From assembly GCF_020544405.1 (NCBI RefSeq), contig NZ_CP065410.1, positions 3,906,001 through 3,970,000 on the forward strand: a stretch of DNA of 64,000 nucleotides, written 5' to 3'. This document shows positions 25,514 through 36,110 of the stretch, piece after piece. This stretch comes from Pseudomonas sp. IAC-BECa141. GTDB taxonomy: Bacteria > Pseudomonadota > Gammaproteobacteria > Pseudomonadales > Pseudomonadaceae. Within the stretch, counting starts at the first letter, position 1; every line of letters starts with the position of its first letter. Below the pieces are notes generated by a model, which saw only the letters and a list, made by a program, of their open reading frames with translations, was not told the DNA's origin and searched no databases. The position numbers and the translations under genes were made by a program.

Positions 25514-26386
25514 ATGTCGGTTTCACACGCACAGCTCAAAGCCTTTCACGCGGTCGCCGTGCACGGAAGCTTCACCAAAGCCGCCGAGCGGCTTTATCTG
25601 ACGCAACCGGCGATTTCCGACCAGGTGCGCAAACTCGAAGAACGTTTCGGTGTGTTGCTGTTCCATCGCAACAAACGCTCGGTCCGTTTGACGGATCTGG
25701 GCGAACGCCTGCTGGCGATCACCCAGCGTCTGTTCGTGGTCGAGGCCGAAGCCCAGGAGCTGCTGCAGGAATCCCAGGCCTTGCAGACCGGCAGCCTGAT
25801 TCTGGCGGTGGATGCGCCGGTACACGTGTTGCCGCAGATTGCCCGGTTCTGCGAACGCTACCCGGGGATCAGCGTGAAGATCGAGACTGGCAATACCGAT
25901 GAATCGCTGTTTCGGCTGTTCAACTATCAGGCTGATCTGGCGTTGCTTGGGCGCGATGTCAGCGATGAACGTCTGCTGTGCGTGCCGCTGCGCAATGATC
26001 CGATGGTGGCGTTTGTCTCGCGTCATCATCCGTGGGCCGAGCGCGAGTCGATCTGCCTGGCAGACCTGGATGACACGCCGCTGGTACTGCGCGAACACGG
26101 TTCAGTGACTCGCCAGACCCTGGAAGAAGAAATGGCCCGCGCCGGTTTCCGCATTCGCCCGGCGATCCAGGTCGAAGGCCGGGAAGCGGCGCGGGAAGCG
26201 GTGGTCGTGGGGATTGGCGTGGGCGTGGTGTCGGCGGCAGAGTTTGGTGCGGACTCACGGGTTTGCGCGCTGCCGATCACCGACTGCACCCGGCGCTTGA
26301 CCGAAACACTGGTGTGCCTGCGCGAGCAGAGTTCGCGGCGGGTGGTGGCGACGTTTCTCGAGATGGTTCGCGAAAGCCTTGCGTAG
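25514..26386 (+). CDS. LysR-family regulator, divergent from the phosphonate transporter
   Basis: A 290-residue LysR protein with an N-terminal helix-turn-helix (AVHGSFTKAAERLYLTQPAISDQVRKLEERFG) and a C-terminal effector domain. CTGGAG lies 7-12 bases before the ATG. It is divergent from the GlpT-like carrier gene and is about as close to the second LysR (26491-27351) in the helix-turn-helix as paralogues are. Both belong to the group linked to phosphonate (AEP) catabolism in Pseudomonas. It probably controls the carrier and FAD oxidoreductase. Confidence 0.85.
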   Translation: MSVSHAQLKAFHAVAVHGSFTKAAERLYLTQPAISDQVRKLEERFGVLLFHRNKRSVRLTDLGERLLAITQRLFVVEAEAQELLQESQALQTGSLILAVDAPVHVLPQIARFCERYPGISVKIETGNTDESLFRLFNYQADLALLGRDVSDERLLCVPLRNDPMVAFVSRHHPWAERESICLADLDDTPLVLREHGSVTRQTLEEEMARAGFRIRPAIQVEGREAAREAVVVGIGVGVVSAAEFGADSRVCALPITDCTRRLTETLVCLREQSSRRVVATFLEMVRESLA

Positions 26387-26400
26387 TCAGTTCCGGCCCC

Positions 26401-26473
26401 TTCCCGAGCAAGCTCGGTCCCACACTGGAGCCGCGGCGTGCACAAACCCTGTGGGAGCGAGCTTGCTCGCGAA
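26401..26473. repeat. REPIN between the two LysR genes
   Basis: Left REP ends AGCTCGGTCCCACA (26401-26424) and right REP begins TGTGGGAGCGAGCTTGCTCG (26450-26473). The loop of about 25 bp is the shortest among the doublets in this window. It separates two convergent regulators and may end both transcripts. Confidence 0.8.
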
Positions 26474-26490
26474 TGGCCGCGATACGGTTA

Positions 26491-27351
26491 TCAGTTGGGA
26501 GCCAATCCGAAAAACGCCTGAATCAACCGCAACTCCCGCCGCCGCTCCACGCAGCCGAGCATGTGCCGGTTCACCAGCCCCTCTCCCGCAATGGGAATCG
26601 CGACGACACGGGGGTCATGGCTGACCTCCACCGATGACACCACCCCGACCCCCAACTCAGCTGCCACCGCTTCAGTAACCGCCTCGCGACTGTCCAGTTC
26701 CAGCAACACCCGTGGGCTGACCGACGCTTGCGCACAGGCCTGATCAAACGTGCGCCGGGTAATCGAACTCGGCTCGCGCAAGACCATGATCACCTGATCC
26801 AGCTCCTTGAGCCTGACCTCACCGCTGCGAGCCGCCCACGGATGCCCCGCCGGCACCAGCGCGCAGATCCGCGATTCGCTCAGCGCTTGCAGGTGCAGCC
26901 CCTTGCGCGATTCGACTTCGGTCAGCACCGCCACATCAGCATGCTCGGACAACAACGCTGCCAACGTTTCCTGAGCATTGCCCAATCGCAGATTCACCGT
27001 GATCCCCGGATAGCGTGCCCGCAGGCTCGCGAGCATCGGCATAACCATGTGCGGGCCGTCCGCCGCGACCTCAAGACGTCCGGTCAGCAACTGCCGATTG
27101 GCCTCGAGCAACGCCTGCGCCTCTTCGGCCATGCCGAACATCGCCCGGGTGATCGCTGCCAGTTTGGTGCCCTCCTCCGTCAGCTCGACCCGGCGCGCCG
27201 TCCGTCGCAACAGCGTGATCTGGTAATGCTCCTCCAGCGCCTTGATGTGCCCGGTGACCGCCGGCTGGCTGATGAACAACCGCGCAGCCGCACGGGTAAA
27301 GCTGCCTTCCCGGGCCACGGCGTCGAAGGCGCGGAGCTGGAACAGGTTCAT
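26491..27351 (-). CDS. LysR-family regulator divergent from phnW (AEP catabolism)
   Basis: A 286-residue LysR protein: helix-turn-helix AVAREGSFTRAAARLFISQPAVTGHIKALEEHY, then an effector-binding domain containing AADGPHMVMPMLASLRARYPGI. It is divergently transcribed from phnW with about 110 bp between, the arrangement of the AEP-responsive regulators of phnWX in Pseudomonas and related bacteria. It probably activates phnW-phnX with aminoethylphosphonate or a product as inducer. Confidence 0.87.
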   Translation of the reverse strand: MNLFQLRAFDAVAREGSFTRAAARLFISQPAVTGHIKALEEHYQITLLRRTARRVELTEEGTKLAAITRAMFGMAEEAQALLEANRQLLTGRLEVAADGPHMVMPMLASLRARYPGITVNLRLGNAQETLAALLSEHADVAVLTEVESRKGLHLQALSESRICALVPAGHPWAARSGEVRLKELDQVIMVLREPSSITRRTFDQACAQASVSPRVLLELDSREAVTEAVAAELGVGVVSSVEVSHDPRVVAIPIAGEGLVNRHMLGCVERRRELRLIQAFFGLAPN

Positions 27352-27464
27352 GAATAACCCTCACTGATGGCTGGCATAACAACAAACAATTTGATTGATG
27401 ATCCGCCGAATTGCAACGTAGGCCCCGTAGCTTCATCCCACAGCGCTATCGCGAGGACACACGA

Positions 27465-28574
27465 ATGAGTACTGCCGCACCCATCCTGCTCACTCCCGGC
27501 CCGTTGACCACCTCGGCCCGCACCCGTCAGTCGATGCTGGTCGACTGGGGTTCATGGGATGACCGCTTCAACCAATTGACCGCCAGCCTGTGCGAGCAAC
27601 TGCTGGCCATCATCAACGGCGCCGCCACTCACCACTGCGTACCGTTGCAGGGCAGCGGCACCTTCGCCGTCGAAGCCGCGATCGGCACCCTCGTCCCCCG
27701 CGACGGCAAGGTGCTGGTGCTGATCAACGGTGCTTACGGCAAGCGTCTGGCGAAAATCTGCGAAGTGCTCGGCCGCCCGTTCAGCACCTTTGAAACCGCT
27801 GAAGACGAACCGACCACCGCCGCCGACGTCGACCGCCTGCTGCGCGCCGACAGCGACATCACCCACGTCGCGCTGATCCACTGCGAAACCAGCACCGGCA
27901 TTCTCAATCCACTGCCGGAAATCGCTCAGGTCGTCGAACAGCACGGCAAACGCCTGATCATCGATGCCATGAGTTCCTTCGGCGCGTTGCCGGTGGATGC
28001 GCAAAAAGTCCCGTTCGATGCGCTGATCGCCGCCTCCGGCAAATGCCTGGAAGGCGTGCCGGGCATGGGTTTCGTGTTTGCTCGCAAAGAATCGTTGGCC
28101 GCAGCCGCCGACAACTCGCATTCGTTGGCGATGGATTTGTTCGACCAGCACAGCTACATGAAAAAGACCGGCCAGTGGCGCTTCACCCCGCCGACCCACG
28201 TGGTCGCGGCGCTGCACGAAGCCCTGCTGCAATACAACGAAGAAGGCGGCCTGCCGGCGCGGCATGCGCGTTACGCCGCCAACTGCCAGGCGCTGATGGA
28301 AGAGATGGGCAAGCTCGGCTTGCGCAGTTTCCTGCCCTCCGCGATCCAGGCGCCGATCATTGCGACCTTCCACGCACCGAAAGATCCGCGCTACCAGTTC
28401 AAGGACTTCTACGAACGGGTCAAGGCCAAGGGCTACATCCTCTATCCCGGCAAGTTGACCCAGGTCGAAACCTTCCGCGTCGGCTGCATCGGCCACGTCA
28501 CCCCGGCGCAGATGCGCGAAGCCGTCGCAGCGGTGGGTGAAGTGCTGCGCGAGATGGAAGTGCTCGATATTTAA
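27465..28574 (+). CDS. phnW: 2-Aminoethylphosphonate:pyruvate transaminase (PhnW)
   Basis: A 369-residue class V aminotransferase. It converts 2-aminoethylphosphonate and pyruvate to phosphonoacetaldehyde and alanine. [17 protein letters not shown] at the N-terminus and the PLP-lysine motif [16 protein letters not shown] (Lys193) are diagnostic, and [12 protein letters not shown] is the cofactor-binding loop. The start at 27465 has GAGGA nine bases upstream. Its product is the substrate of PhnX encoded 145 bp downstream, with a REPIN between. Confidence 0.95.
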   Translation: MSTAAPILLTPGPLTTSARTRQSMLVDWGSWDDRFNQLTASLCEQLLAIINGAATHHCVPLQGSGTFAVEAAIGTLVPRDGKVLVLINGAYGKRLAKICEVLGRPFSTFETAEDEPTTAADVDRLLRADSDITHVALIHCETSTGILNPLPEIAQVVEQHGKRLIIDAMSSFGALPVDAQKVPFDALIAASGKCLEGVPGMGFVFARKESLAAAADNSHSLAMDLFDQHSYMKKTGQWRFTPPTHVVAALHEALLQYNEEGGLPARHARYAANCQALMEEMGKLGLRSFLPSAIQAPIIATFHAPKDPRYQFKDFYERVKAKGYILYPGKLTQVETFRVGCIGHVTPAQMREAVAAVGEVLREMEVLDI

Positions 28575-28583
28575 GCCACCCAC

Positions 28584-28673
28584 TGTGGGAGCGAGCTTGC
28601 TCGCGAATGCGGTCACACATTCAACCTAGATGCCAACTGGCACGACGCCTTCGCGAGCAAGCTCGCTCCCACA
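28584..28673. repeat. REPIN inside the phnW-phnX unit
   Basis: TGTGGGAGCGAGCTTGCTCG (from 28584) and its inverted copy (ending CTCGCTCCCACA at 28673) flank about 45 bp. The element sits in the only spacer of the phnWX operon, where it may stabilise the phnW part of the transcript or reduce phnX expression. Confidence 0.85.
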
Positions 28674-28719
28674 AGATCACCATATTTTCGAATTGCGTGT
28701 TATCACAGGAATCTTTGCC

Positions 28720-29547
28720 ATGAACTACAACAACCCAACCCAGCTGCAAGCCGCCATCCTCGACTGGGCCGGCACCGTCGTCGATTTCGGTTCTTTCGCC
28801 CCGACCCAGATCTTCGTCGAAGCCTTCGCCGAGTTCGACGTCCAGGTCTCCATCGAAGAAGCTCGAGGCCCGATGGGCATGGGCAAGTGGGATCACATCC
28901 GCACCCTGTGCGATCAGCCGCAGGTTGCCGAGCGCTATCGCAAGGCATTCGGCCGCACTCCGACCGACGATGACGTGACTGCAATCTATAACCGCTTCAT
29001 GCCGCTGCAGATCGAGAAAATCGCCGAGCATTCAGCGCTGATTCCCGGCGCACTGGAGACCATCGCCAACCTGCGTCAGCAAGGGATCAAGATCGGTTCC
29101 TGCTCCGGTTATCCGAAGCAGGTGATGGACAAGGTCGTGGCACTCGCCGCCACCAACGGCTACATCGCCGACCACGTCGTGGCCACCGACGAAGTGCCGA
29201 ACGGCCGCCCATGGCCTGCACAAGCACTGGCCAACGTGATTGCGCTGGGCATCGACGATGTCGCCGCCTGCGTGAAGATCGACGACACCGTGCCGGGCAT
29301 TCTCGAAGGCCGTCGCGCCGGCATGTGGACCGTGGCACTGATCTGCTCCGGCAACGCCCTGGGCCTGGATTACGAAGGCTTTCGCGCACTGGGCAGCGAT
29401 GCGCTGGCCAGCGAACGCAAGCGCATTCACGCGCTGTTCGAAGGCTCGCGCCCGCACTACATGATCGACACCATCAGCGATCTGCCGGAAGTGATCACCG
29501 ACATCAACAAACGCCTGGCCAACGGCGAGATGCCGCAAAGCAGCTGA
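28720..29547 (+). CDS. phnX: Phosphonoacetaldehyde hydrolase (phosphonatase, PhnX)
   Basis: A 275-residue HAD-superfamily enzyme that hydrolyses phosphonoacetaldehyde to acetaldehyde and phosphate. [15 protein letters not shown] holds the nucleophilic aspartate (Asp15), and [11 protein letters not shown] holds the Schiff-base lysine (about Lys56) unique to phosphonatases. [13 protein letters not shown] and [20 protein letters not shown] are HAD motifs II and III/IV. Together with PhnW it provides the C-P bond-cleaving route for aminoethylphosphonate. A strong terminator follows. Confidence 0.95.
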   Translation: MNYNNPTQLQAAILDWAGTVVDFGSFAPTQIFVEAFAEFDVQVSIEEARGPMGMGKWDHIRTLCDQPQVAERYRKAFGRTPTDDDVTAIYNRFMPLQIEKIAEHSALIPGALETIANLRQQGIKIGSCSGYPKQVMDKVVALAATNGYIADHVVATDEVPNGRPWPAQALANVIALGIDDVAACVKIDDTVPGILEGRRAGMWTVALICSGNALGLDYEGFRALGSDALASERKRIHALFEGSRPHYMIDTISDLPEVITDINKRLANGEMPQSS

Positions 29548-29569
29548 TTGCGGCGGCTGCGGCAAAAAA

Positions 29570-29603
29570 AACGCCGGTGTCTGCCCGACACTGGCGTTTT
29601 TTT
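29570..29603 (+). terminator. Terminator of phnX
   Basis: AACGCCGGTGT, loop, ACACTGGCGTT followed by a run of Ts. Confidence 0.85.
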
Positions 29604-29735
29604 TGGGCAAACCCCTGATTTCGCGCAATGAAAGCGTTTTTAGGCGCGGGCAATTCGGCCAAAGCGGATTACAGTTAAGGCATGCCGTCGCTCAAGAACG
29701 GCACGTTTCGACCCTGATCCGTGAGGAAATACCGT

Positions 29736-30290
29736 ATGCCGTGGACAAGTTCAGAATCACGCTACAGCACCGTGTCAGTCCTGTTGCACTGGTTGATGCT
29801 GGTGCTGTTGGTGCTGGTTTACGCCAGCATGGAATTGCGTGGCATCTTCCCCAAGGGCAGTGGTGGCCGCTCGCTGATCCGCGAGGTGCACTACATGCTG
29901 GGCCTGACAGTGTTCGTGCTGGTGTGGTTTCGCCTGCTGGCACGCAGCATCGGCCCGGCGCCGAAGATCTTCCCCGCTTCACCGCTGTGGCAGACCGCGC
30001 TCGCCCGACTGATGCACTGGGCGCTGTACCTGTTCATGATCGCCATGCCGATCCTCGGCTGGCTGATCACCAGCGCCGAGGGCCATCAAGTGATGTTCTA
30101 CGGTTTCGACCTGCCGTTGCTGGTGCAAGAAGACAAAGCCTTTGCCAAGCAGGTTGAACAATGGCACGTACTGATCGGCAATATCGGCTATTGGCTGATC
30201 GGCCTGCATGCATTGGCGGGGCTGTATCACCATTACGTGGTGGGCGATAACACGCTGCTGCGGATGATGCCCAAGCGCAATCAGGGCTAG
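29736..30290 (+). CDS. Cytochrome b561
   Basis: A 184-residue four-helix b-type cytochrome. Heme-ligand histidines are placed in VLLHWLMLVL, REVHYMLGL, RLMHWALYLF and LHALAGLYHHYV. The ATG at 29736 has GAGGAAA nine bases upstream, better than the GTG five codons earlier. It is a paralogue of the b561 at 14264-14809 but stands alone. It probably oxidises ubiquinol or shuttles electrons to a periplasmic partner encoded elsewhere. Confidence 0.85.
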   Translation: MPWTSSESRYSTVSVLLHWLMLVLLVLVYASMELRGIFPKGSGGRSLIREVHYMLGLTVFVLVWFRLLARSIGPAPKIFPASPLWQTALARLMHWALYLFMIAMPILGWLITSAEGHQVMFYGFDLPLLVQEDKAFAKQVEQWHVLIGNIGYWLIGLHALAGLYHHYVVGDNTLLRMMPKRNQG

Positions 30291-31195
30291 CCATCAAATC
30301 CACGCCGGCCCTGCAAACCGCCGGTGTGGACAAAAATCAAGCGTGAACCCCGGGCAAAGCGGCCAGATTCGATCTGTTGTTTGAGCGCCAGCAAGGCTTT
30401 CCCGGTGTACAGCGGTTCGAGGGGAATGCCGCTGGCCTGTTCGGTTTGCGCGATGAATTCAAGCAGCGCCGGATCGACCTTGGCGAAACCACCACGGCTG
30501 GCGTCGATCAGCTCGTAGCCTCCGGCCTCACCCACGATCGCCTCGACATTGGCCGCGACGCAGTGATCGTCGGGCACAGCCATTGCGCCATACACCGCAT
30601 GTTGTCCTGCCTCGGCCAAAACCAATCCCGCGAGCGTGGTGCCCGTGCCACAGGCCAGCCACCAACCCTGATAGTCGTTCCAGCCGAGCTTGCCGAGTTG
30701 CGCATTGACTTGATCCTTCAATGACGCACAACCCTGTGCTCCCGGCAAACCGCCGCCACCCTCAGGCACCGGATGCAGTGTCGGATATTGCTCTCGCCAC
30801 GGCTGCCAGAACCCCGGCTCATGCCGCGCCCGATAACCGCCAAACCCGAGCCAGTGCAGTTGCATGCCGAAATCCTGCAAATCCCTGACCGTCGGCGTGT
30901 CCTGCGCATGCCCGCGCAACAGCCCGACCGTCGTGAATCCCAGGCGTTTGCCCGCAGCCGCCAGTGCATGCAGATGATTGGAGTGCGCGCCGCCCAGGCT
31001 GATGATGCCTTCGGCGCCCGCGCGATCGGCGGCTTTGAGATGTTCGACGAGTTTGAACCACTTGTTGCCGCTGATCAGCGGATCGATCCTGTCCAGACGC
31101 AAGATCGCGACTTCAATGCCGGCGGCAGTGAGCCAGTCCAGATGAAAGGGATCGAGGGGGGCTTGAGGGAGCCAGTCTGCGGGGGGAAGAAGCAT
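30287..31195 (-). CDS. D-cysteine desulfhydrase / ACC deaminase-like PLP enzyme
   Basis: A 302-residue fold-type II PLP enzyme. The cofactor lysine lies in LISGNKWFKL, and SLGGAHSNHLHALAAAGKRLG provides the phosphate-binding loop; CGTGTTLAGLVLAEAG is the glycine loop near PLP. These features are shared by D-cysteine desulfhydrase (to pyruvate, H2S and ammonia) and ACC deaminase. True ACC deaminases are longer (about 338 residues), so the desulfhydrase reading is preferred. Its stop overlaps that of the convergent b561 gene by four bases. Confidence 0.8.
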   Translation of the reverse strand: MLLPPADWLPQAPLDPFHLDWLTAAGIEVAILRLDRIDPLISGNKWFKLVEHLKAADRAGAEGIISLGGAHSNHLHALAAAGKRLGFTTVGLLRGHAQDTPTVRDLQDFGMQLHWLGFGGYRARHEPGFWQPWREQYPTLHPVPEGGGGLPGAQGCASLKDQVNAQLGKLGWNDYQGWWLACGTGTTLAGLVLAEAGQHAVYGAMAVPDDHCVAANVEAIVGEAGGYELIDASRGGFAKVDPALLEFIAQTEQASGIPLEPLYTGKALLALKQQIESGRFARGSRLIFVHTGGLQGRRGFDG

Positions 31196-31249
31196 GGGTG
31201 ACTTTTCATTCTGGACAGAGCCAGCATTCTAGTCGCTCAAAGGACGCCA

Positions 31250-31339
31250 TCGCGAGCAAGCTCGCTCCCACAAGGTTCTGCTGAGCTCACAACATCTGTG
31301 AACGACGCAAAACCTGTGGGAGCGAGCTTGCTCGCGATG
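31250..31339. repeat. REPIN between the PLP enzyme gene and fadH
   Basis: Inverted REP copies at 31250-31273 and 31316-31339. The outer ends read GCGAGCAAGCTCGC in this copy, so the orientation of the two arms is opposite to that at 28584-28673. Confidence 0.85.
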
Positions 31340-31369
31340 GTCGTTGGCACGCTGGACCTGATTGCAGCG

Positions 31370-33430
<2,061 letters not shown>

Positions 33431-33614
33431 TCACGGAAAATGCGGGAGCTCTGCGTCCCCCGTCAGTCATGGTCGACAGATTAGGAGTCGCATCGCTGTC
33501 ACTCAATGACCGTAACTGACAAGTTATTGATCCAAATGCGCAGCGCCCCTTGGCAAGCCGGAGCTGGCGCCCTACCCTGTCCGCACACCCTGTACCCGGC
33601 TGTTGTTGGATTTC

Positions 33615-34745
33615 ATGCGCAAACTTCTGTACCTGACTTTTTCCATGGCGCTCATCGCCGCGCTCACCTTCTACGCCATGTGGGCGGCTGACCGCCCGGC
33701 CGGTCATTACCTGTCGGACCTGCGGATCAAACTCGCGGTCGATCAGGGCACCCCGGCCGACCGCGGCAATCTGCTGGGCATCCAGCCCGAACTGTTCCCC
33801 ACCGACTACCAAAGCCCCGAACGTCTGCACCGCAAGCTCGCCGCCTATTTGCAGCAGGCTCAGGATCAGGGGCTGTTGAATGAAAAAACCGTGGTCATCC
33901 TGCCGGAGCATGTCGGCACCTGGCTGATGATCAGCGGCGAGAAAGACGAGCTGTACCAGGCCGCCACCCTCGCCGAAGCGATGAACTGGCTGGCGGCGAG
34001 CAACCCGGTGCAATTTGCTCGCGCCTGGCTCACCGCCAAGGGCAGCAAACGTCTGGATGACGCGCACCTGCGCATGAAGTCCCGGGACATGGCCAAGGAC
34101 TATCAAGCGCTGTTCGGTGGGTTGGCGAAGGAATTCCGGATCACACTGGTGGCCGGCTCGATCGTGTTGCCCGAGCCGAACATCATCGAAGGCAGGCTCA
34201 AGGCCGGTAGTGGCGCGCTGTACAACAGCACCGTAGTCTTTGGCCGTGACGGCGCCCCGCTCGGCCAGCCTCAGCGGCAGATGCGTCCGGTCTTCGATCA
34301 GGACGAAGCACCCAGCACCCGCGAGGCTTCACGGATCAATGTGGTCGACACTCCGGCCGGACGCCTTGGCGTGCTGATCGGCAAGGACAGTTGGTATCCG
34401 GACAACTACCGCAAACTCGACGAACAAGGCGCGCAGCTGATCGCAGTGCCTGCGGTTGTCGTCGGTCATGGCGTCTGGGATCAACCGTGGAAAGGCTACA
34501 AAGGCTTGAGCGTGCCGGGCTCGGTCAGCCTGAAACCGGGAGCGATCAGCGAAGGCCAGGCCTGGCACCAGTTGACCCTGACCGCGCAACCGTCGGCCAG
34601 CAAGGCGCTGGCCGGCATGAGTGTGTTTCTGCGCGGGCAGTTCTGGGACAAACCGAGTTCCGGGCAAAGCTTCCTCAACAGTAACGGCCAGCAGTTCGCT
34701 GACAGCGAAGCTCGTGGCGCGCGCCTGCTGAACCTCTGGCTGTAA
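33615..34745 (+). CDS. Nitrilase-fold membrane protein lacking catalytic residues (pseudoenzyme)
   Basis: A 376-residue protein with an N-terminal membrane anchor (about 4-24) and a carbon-nitrogen hydrolase fold. Glu98 in VILPEHVGTW fits the catalytic glutamate. The motif that should be ICYDxxxPE reads LIGKDSWYPD (about 254-263), so the nucleophilic cysteine is glycine; the region where the catalytic lysine is expected reads PQRQMRPVF and lacks lysine. Two of three catalytic residues are thus missing in an otherwise intact frame. It starts 206 bp from the divergent fadH and ends 3 bp before the AraC gene, and may be co-transcribed with it. A binding or sensory role is possible. Confidence 0.78.
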   Translation: MRKLLYLTFSMALIAALTFYAMWAADRPAGHYLSDLRIKLAVDQGTPADRGNLLGIQPELFPTDYQSPERLHRKLAAYLQQAQDQGLLNEKTVVILPEHVGTWLMISGEKDELYQAATLAEAMNWLAASNPVQFARAWLTAKGSKRLDDAHLRMKSRDMAKDYQALFGGLAKEFRITLVAGSIVLPEPNIIEGRLKAGSGALYNSTVVFGRDGAPLGQPQRQMRPVFDQDEAPSTREASRINVVDTPAGRLGVLIGKDSWYPDNYRKLDEQGAQLIAVPAVVVGHGVWDQPWKGYKGLSVPGSVSLKPGAISEGQAWHQLTLTAQPSASKALAGMSVFLRGQFWDKPSSGQSFLNSNGQQFADSEARGARLLNLWL

Positions 34746-34748
34746 ACC

Positions 34749-35789
34749 ATGAAACCGCTGCCGATGCGTCTCGGGGATCTGTCGGTGGGCTTCGTCCACA
34801 GCCTGGCCGATGCCGTGCGCAGCCATGGCGTCGATCCGTTGCCATTGCTCCAACAGTACGGCCTGGATGCCGCACGACTGGCCGAAGCCGGGGCGCGTCT
34901 GTCGATCCCGCGCTACATGCGTCTGGGGCATGGCGCGATCCAGCTGACCGGCGATCCGGCACTGGGTTTGCGCATGGGCGGGCTCAGTCGCTTGAGTCAG
35001 GCAGGGCTGGCCGGCGTGACCGCGGCGCAGGCCCCGACGGTACGCGAAGCCGCTCGTTGTCTGACTCGCTTCGAACCCTTGTACGGCTCCAACTATCGCG
35101 GTCAGTCGAGTTTCCACGAGGACGCCAGTGGTGCATGGCTGCGGTTCTACTCGATCAGCCCGTACAACGCCTACAACCGCTTTGTGGTGGATTCGATCAT
35201 TGCCGGCTGGCTGCATCAGTTGTCCAGCGTCAGCCCCGAGCCCCTGCGCGCCGAACGGATCGAAATCGAATTCGACAGCCCGGATTACCGCGACGCTTAT
35301 ACGGTGCTCGGCGAATGCCCGATCCAGTTCGGCGCCGAACACAATCAACTGCGCCTGAGCCTCACCAGCCTGGCCCAACGCAACCCGGAGCATTGCCCCA
35401 GCACCTGGAAACATCTGCTCGGTTTGTGTGAACGGGAACTGGAGCAATTGACCCGCACCCGCAGCCTGCGTGAGCGCATCACGCAATTGCTCGGGCCGTT
35501 GCTCAATGGCGGCCGGGAACCGGATCTGGAAGAAGTGGCGGCACGCCTGAAGCTGCCGACCTGGACGTTACGGCGAAAGCTGGCCGAGGAAGGCACGCAG
35601 TTTCGCGCGATCCTCAATGACACCCGCCGTGATCTGGCGATGACCTACATCCGCGACACCGAACTGGCATTCGGTGAAATCGCCTACCTGCTGGGGTTTG
35701 CTTCGGCCGAAGCTTTCCAGCGCGCCTTCAAGCGCTGGAACGGCCAGACACCGGGCGAATTTCGCCGCAGTCACCGCAAGACAGGCTGA
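34749..35789 (+). CDS. AraC-family regulator with arabinose-binding-like N-domain
   Basis: A 346-residue protein in the OruR/ArgR-like group of Pseudomonas AraC regulators. The N-terminal domain (about 20-220) includes SHGVDPLPLLQQYGLD and LRMGGLSRLSQAG. The C-terminal HTH pair (about 250-340) contains LEEVAARLKLPTWTLRRKLAEEG and FGEIAYLLGFASAEAFQRAFKRWNGQTPGEFRR. It begins 3 bp after the nitrilase-like gene, which suggests one transcript and a linked function. Confidence 0.88.
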   Translation: MKPLPMRLGDLSVGFVHSLADAVRSHGVDPLPLLQQYGLDAARLAEAGARLSIPRYMRLGHGAIQLTGDPALGLRMGGLSRLSQAGLAGVTAAQAPTVREAARCLTRFEPLYGSNYRGQSSFHEDASGAWLRFYSISPYNAYNRFVVDSIIAGWLHQLSSVSPEPLRAERIEIEFDSPDYRDAYTVLGECPIQFGAEHNQLRLSLTSLAQRNPEHCPSTWKHLLGLCERELEQLTRTRSLRERITQLLGPLLNGGREPDLEEVAARLKLPTWTLRRKLAEEGTQFRAILNDTRRDLAMTYIRDTELAFGEIAYLLGFASAEAFQRAFKRWNGQTPGEFRRSHRKTG

Positions 35790-35793
35790 CGCC

Positions 35794-35880
35794 TCACAGC
35801 TCGGTGGCGTCTTCCGCAGGCTCGGGTGAATCCAGCTCAAAGGCCTGGAATTCGAGCAGTTCTTCTTGATAGTCATCCAT
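35794..35880 (-). CDS. 28-residue acidic small ORF
   Basis: A short frame starting MDDYQEELLEFQAF and ending DATEL, 28 residues with ten or more acidic residues. AGGGGGATT lies at the expected spacing before the ATG on the minus strand, much better than average for a chance ORF. It lies between the AraC gene and the DUF2242 lipoprotein gene. It is below the size limit of most gene callers. Function unknown. The stretch from here to 36110 shows nothing else that I can support. Confidence 0.6.
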   Translation of the reverse strand: MDDYQEELLEFQAFELDSPEPAEDATEL

Positions 35881-36070
35881 TGCGTAATCCCCCTACCTGC
35901 TTGCTTGAAATGGCCTGGAACAAATGACCAGTGCCTCGAGCATAAAGTGCCCGTGTGAAGGAAAAATGAAACGCGTCCTTCATGAAATAAACGTAGCAGG
36001 CGGTCAGGAATTTATCGCGGGAATTTTTTCGACGGGACTGGCAGGAAGAAGCTCAAGGGAGACAACAAAA

Positions 36071-36104
36071 CGCCACGCGTCCGACAGAGGTCGGAGACGT
36101 GGCG
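36071..36104 (-). terminator. Hairpin terminator downstream of the DUF2242 lipoprotein gene
   Basis: CGCCACG and CGTGGCG close an outer stem, with TCCGAC and GTCGGA as the inner stem. It directly follows the minus-strand stop codon; the T-run after it is short. Confidence 0.65.
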
Positions 36105-36110
36105 TAAAGT

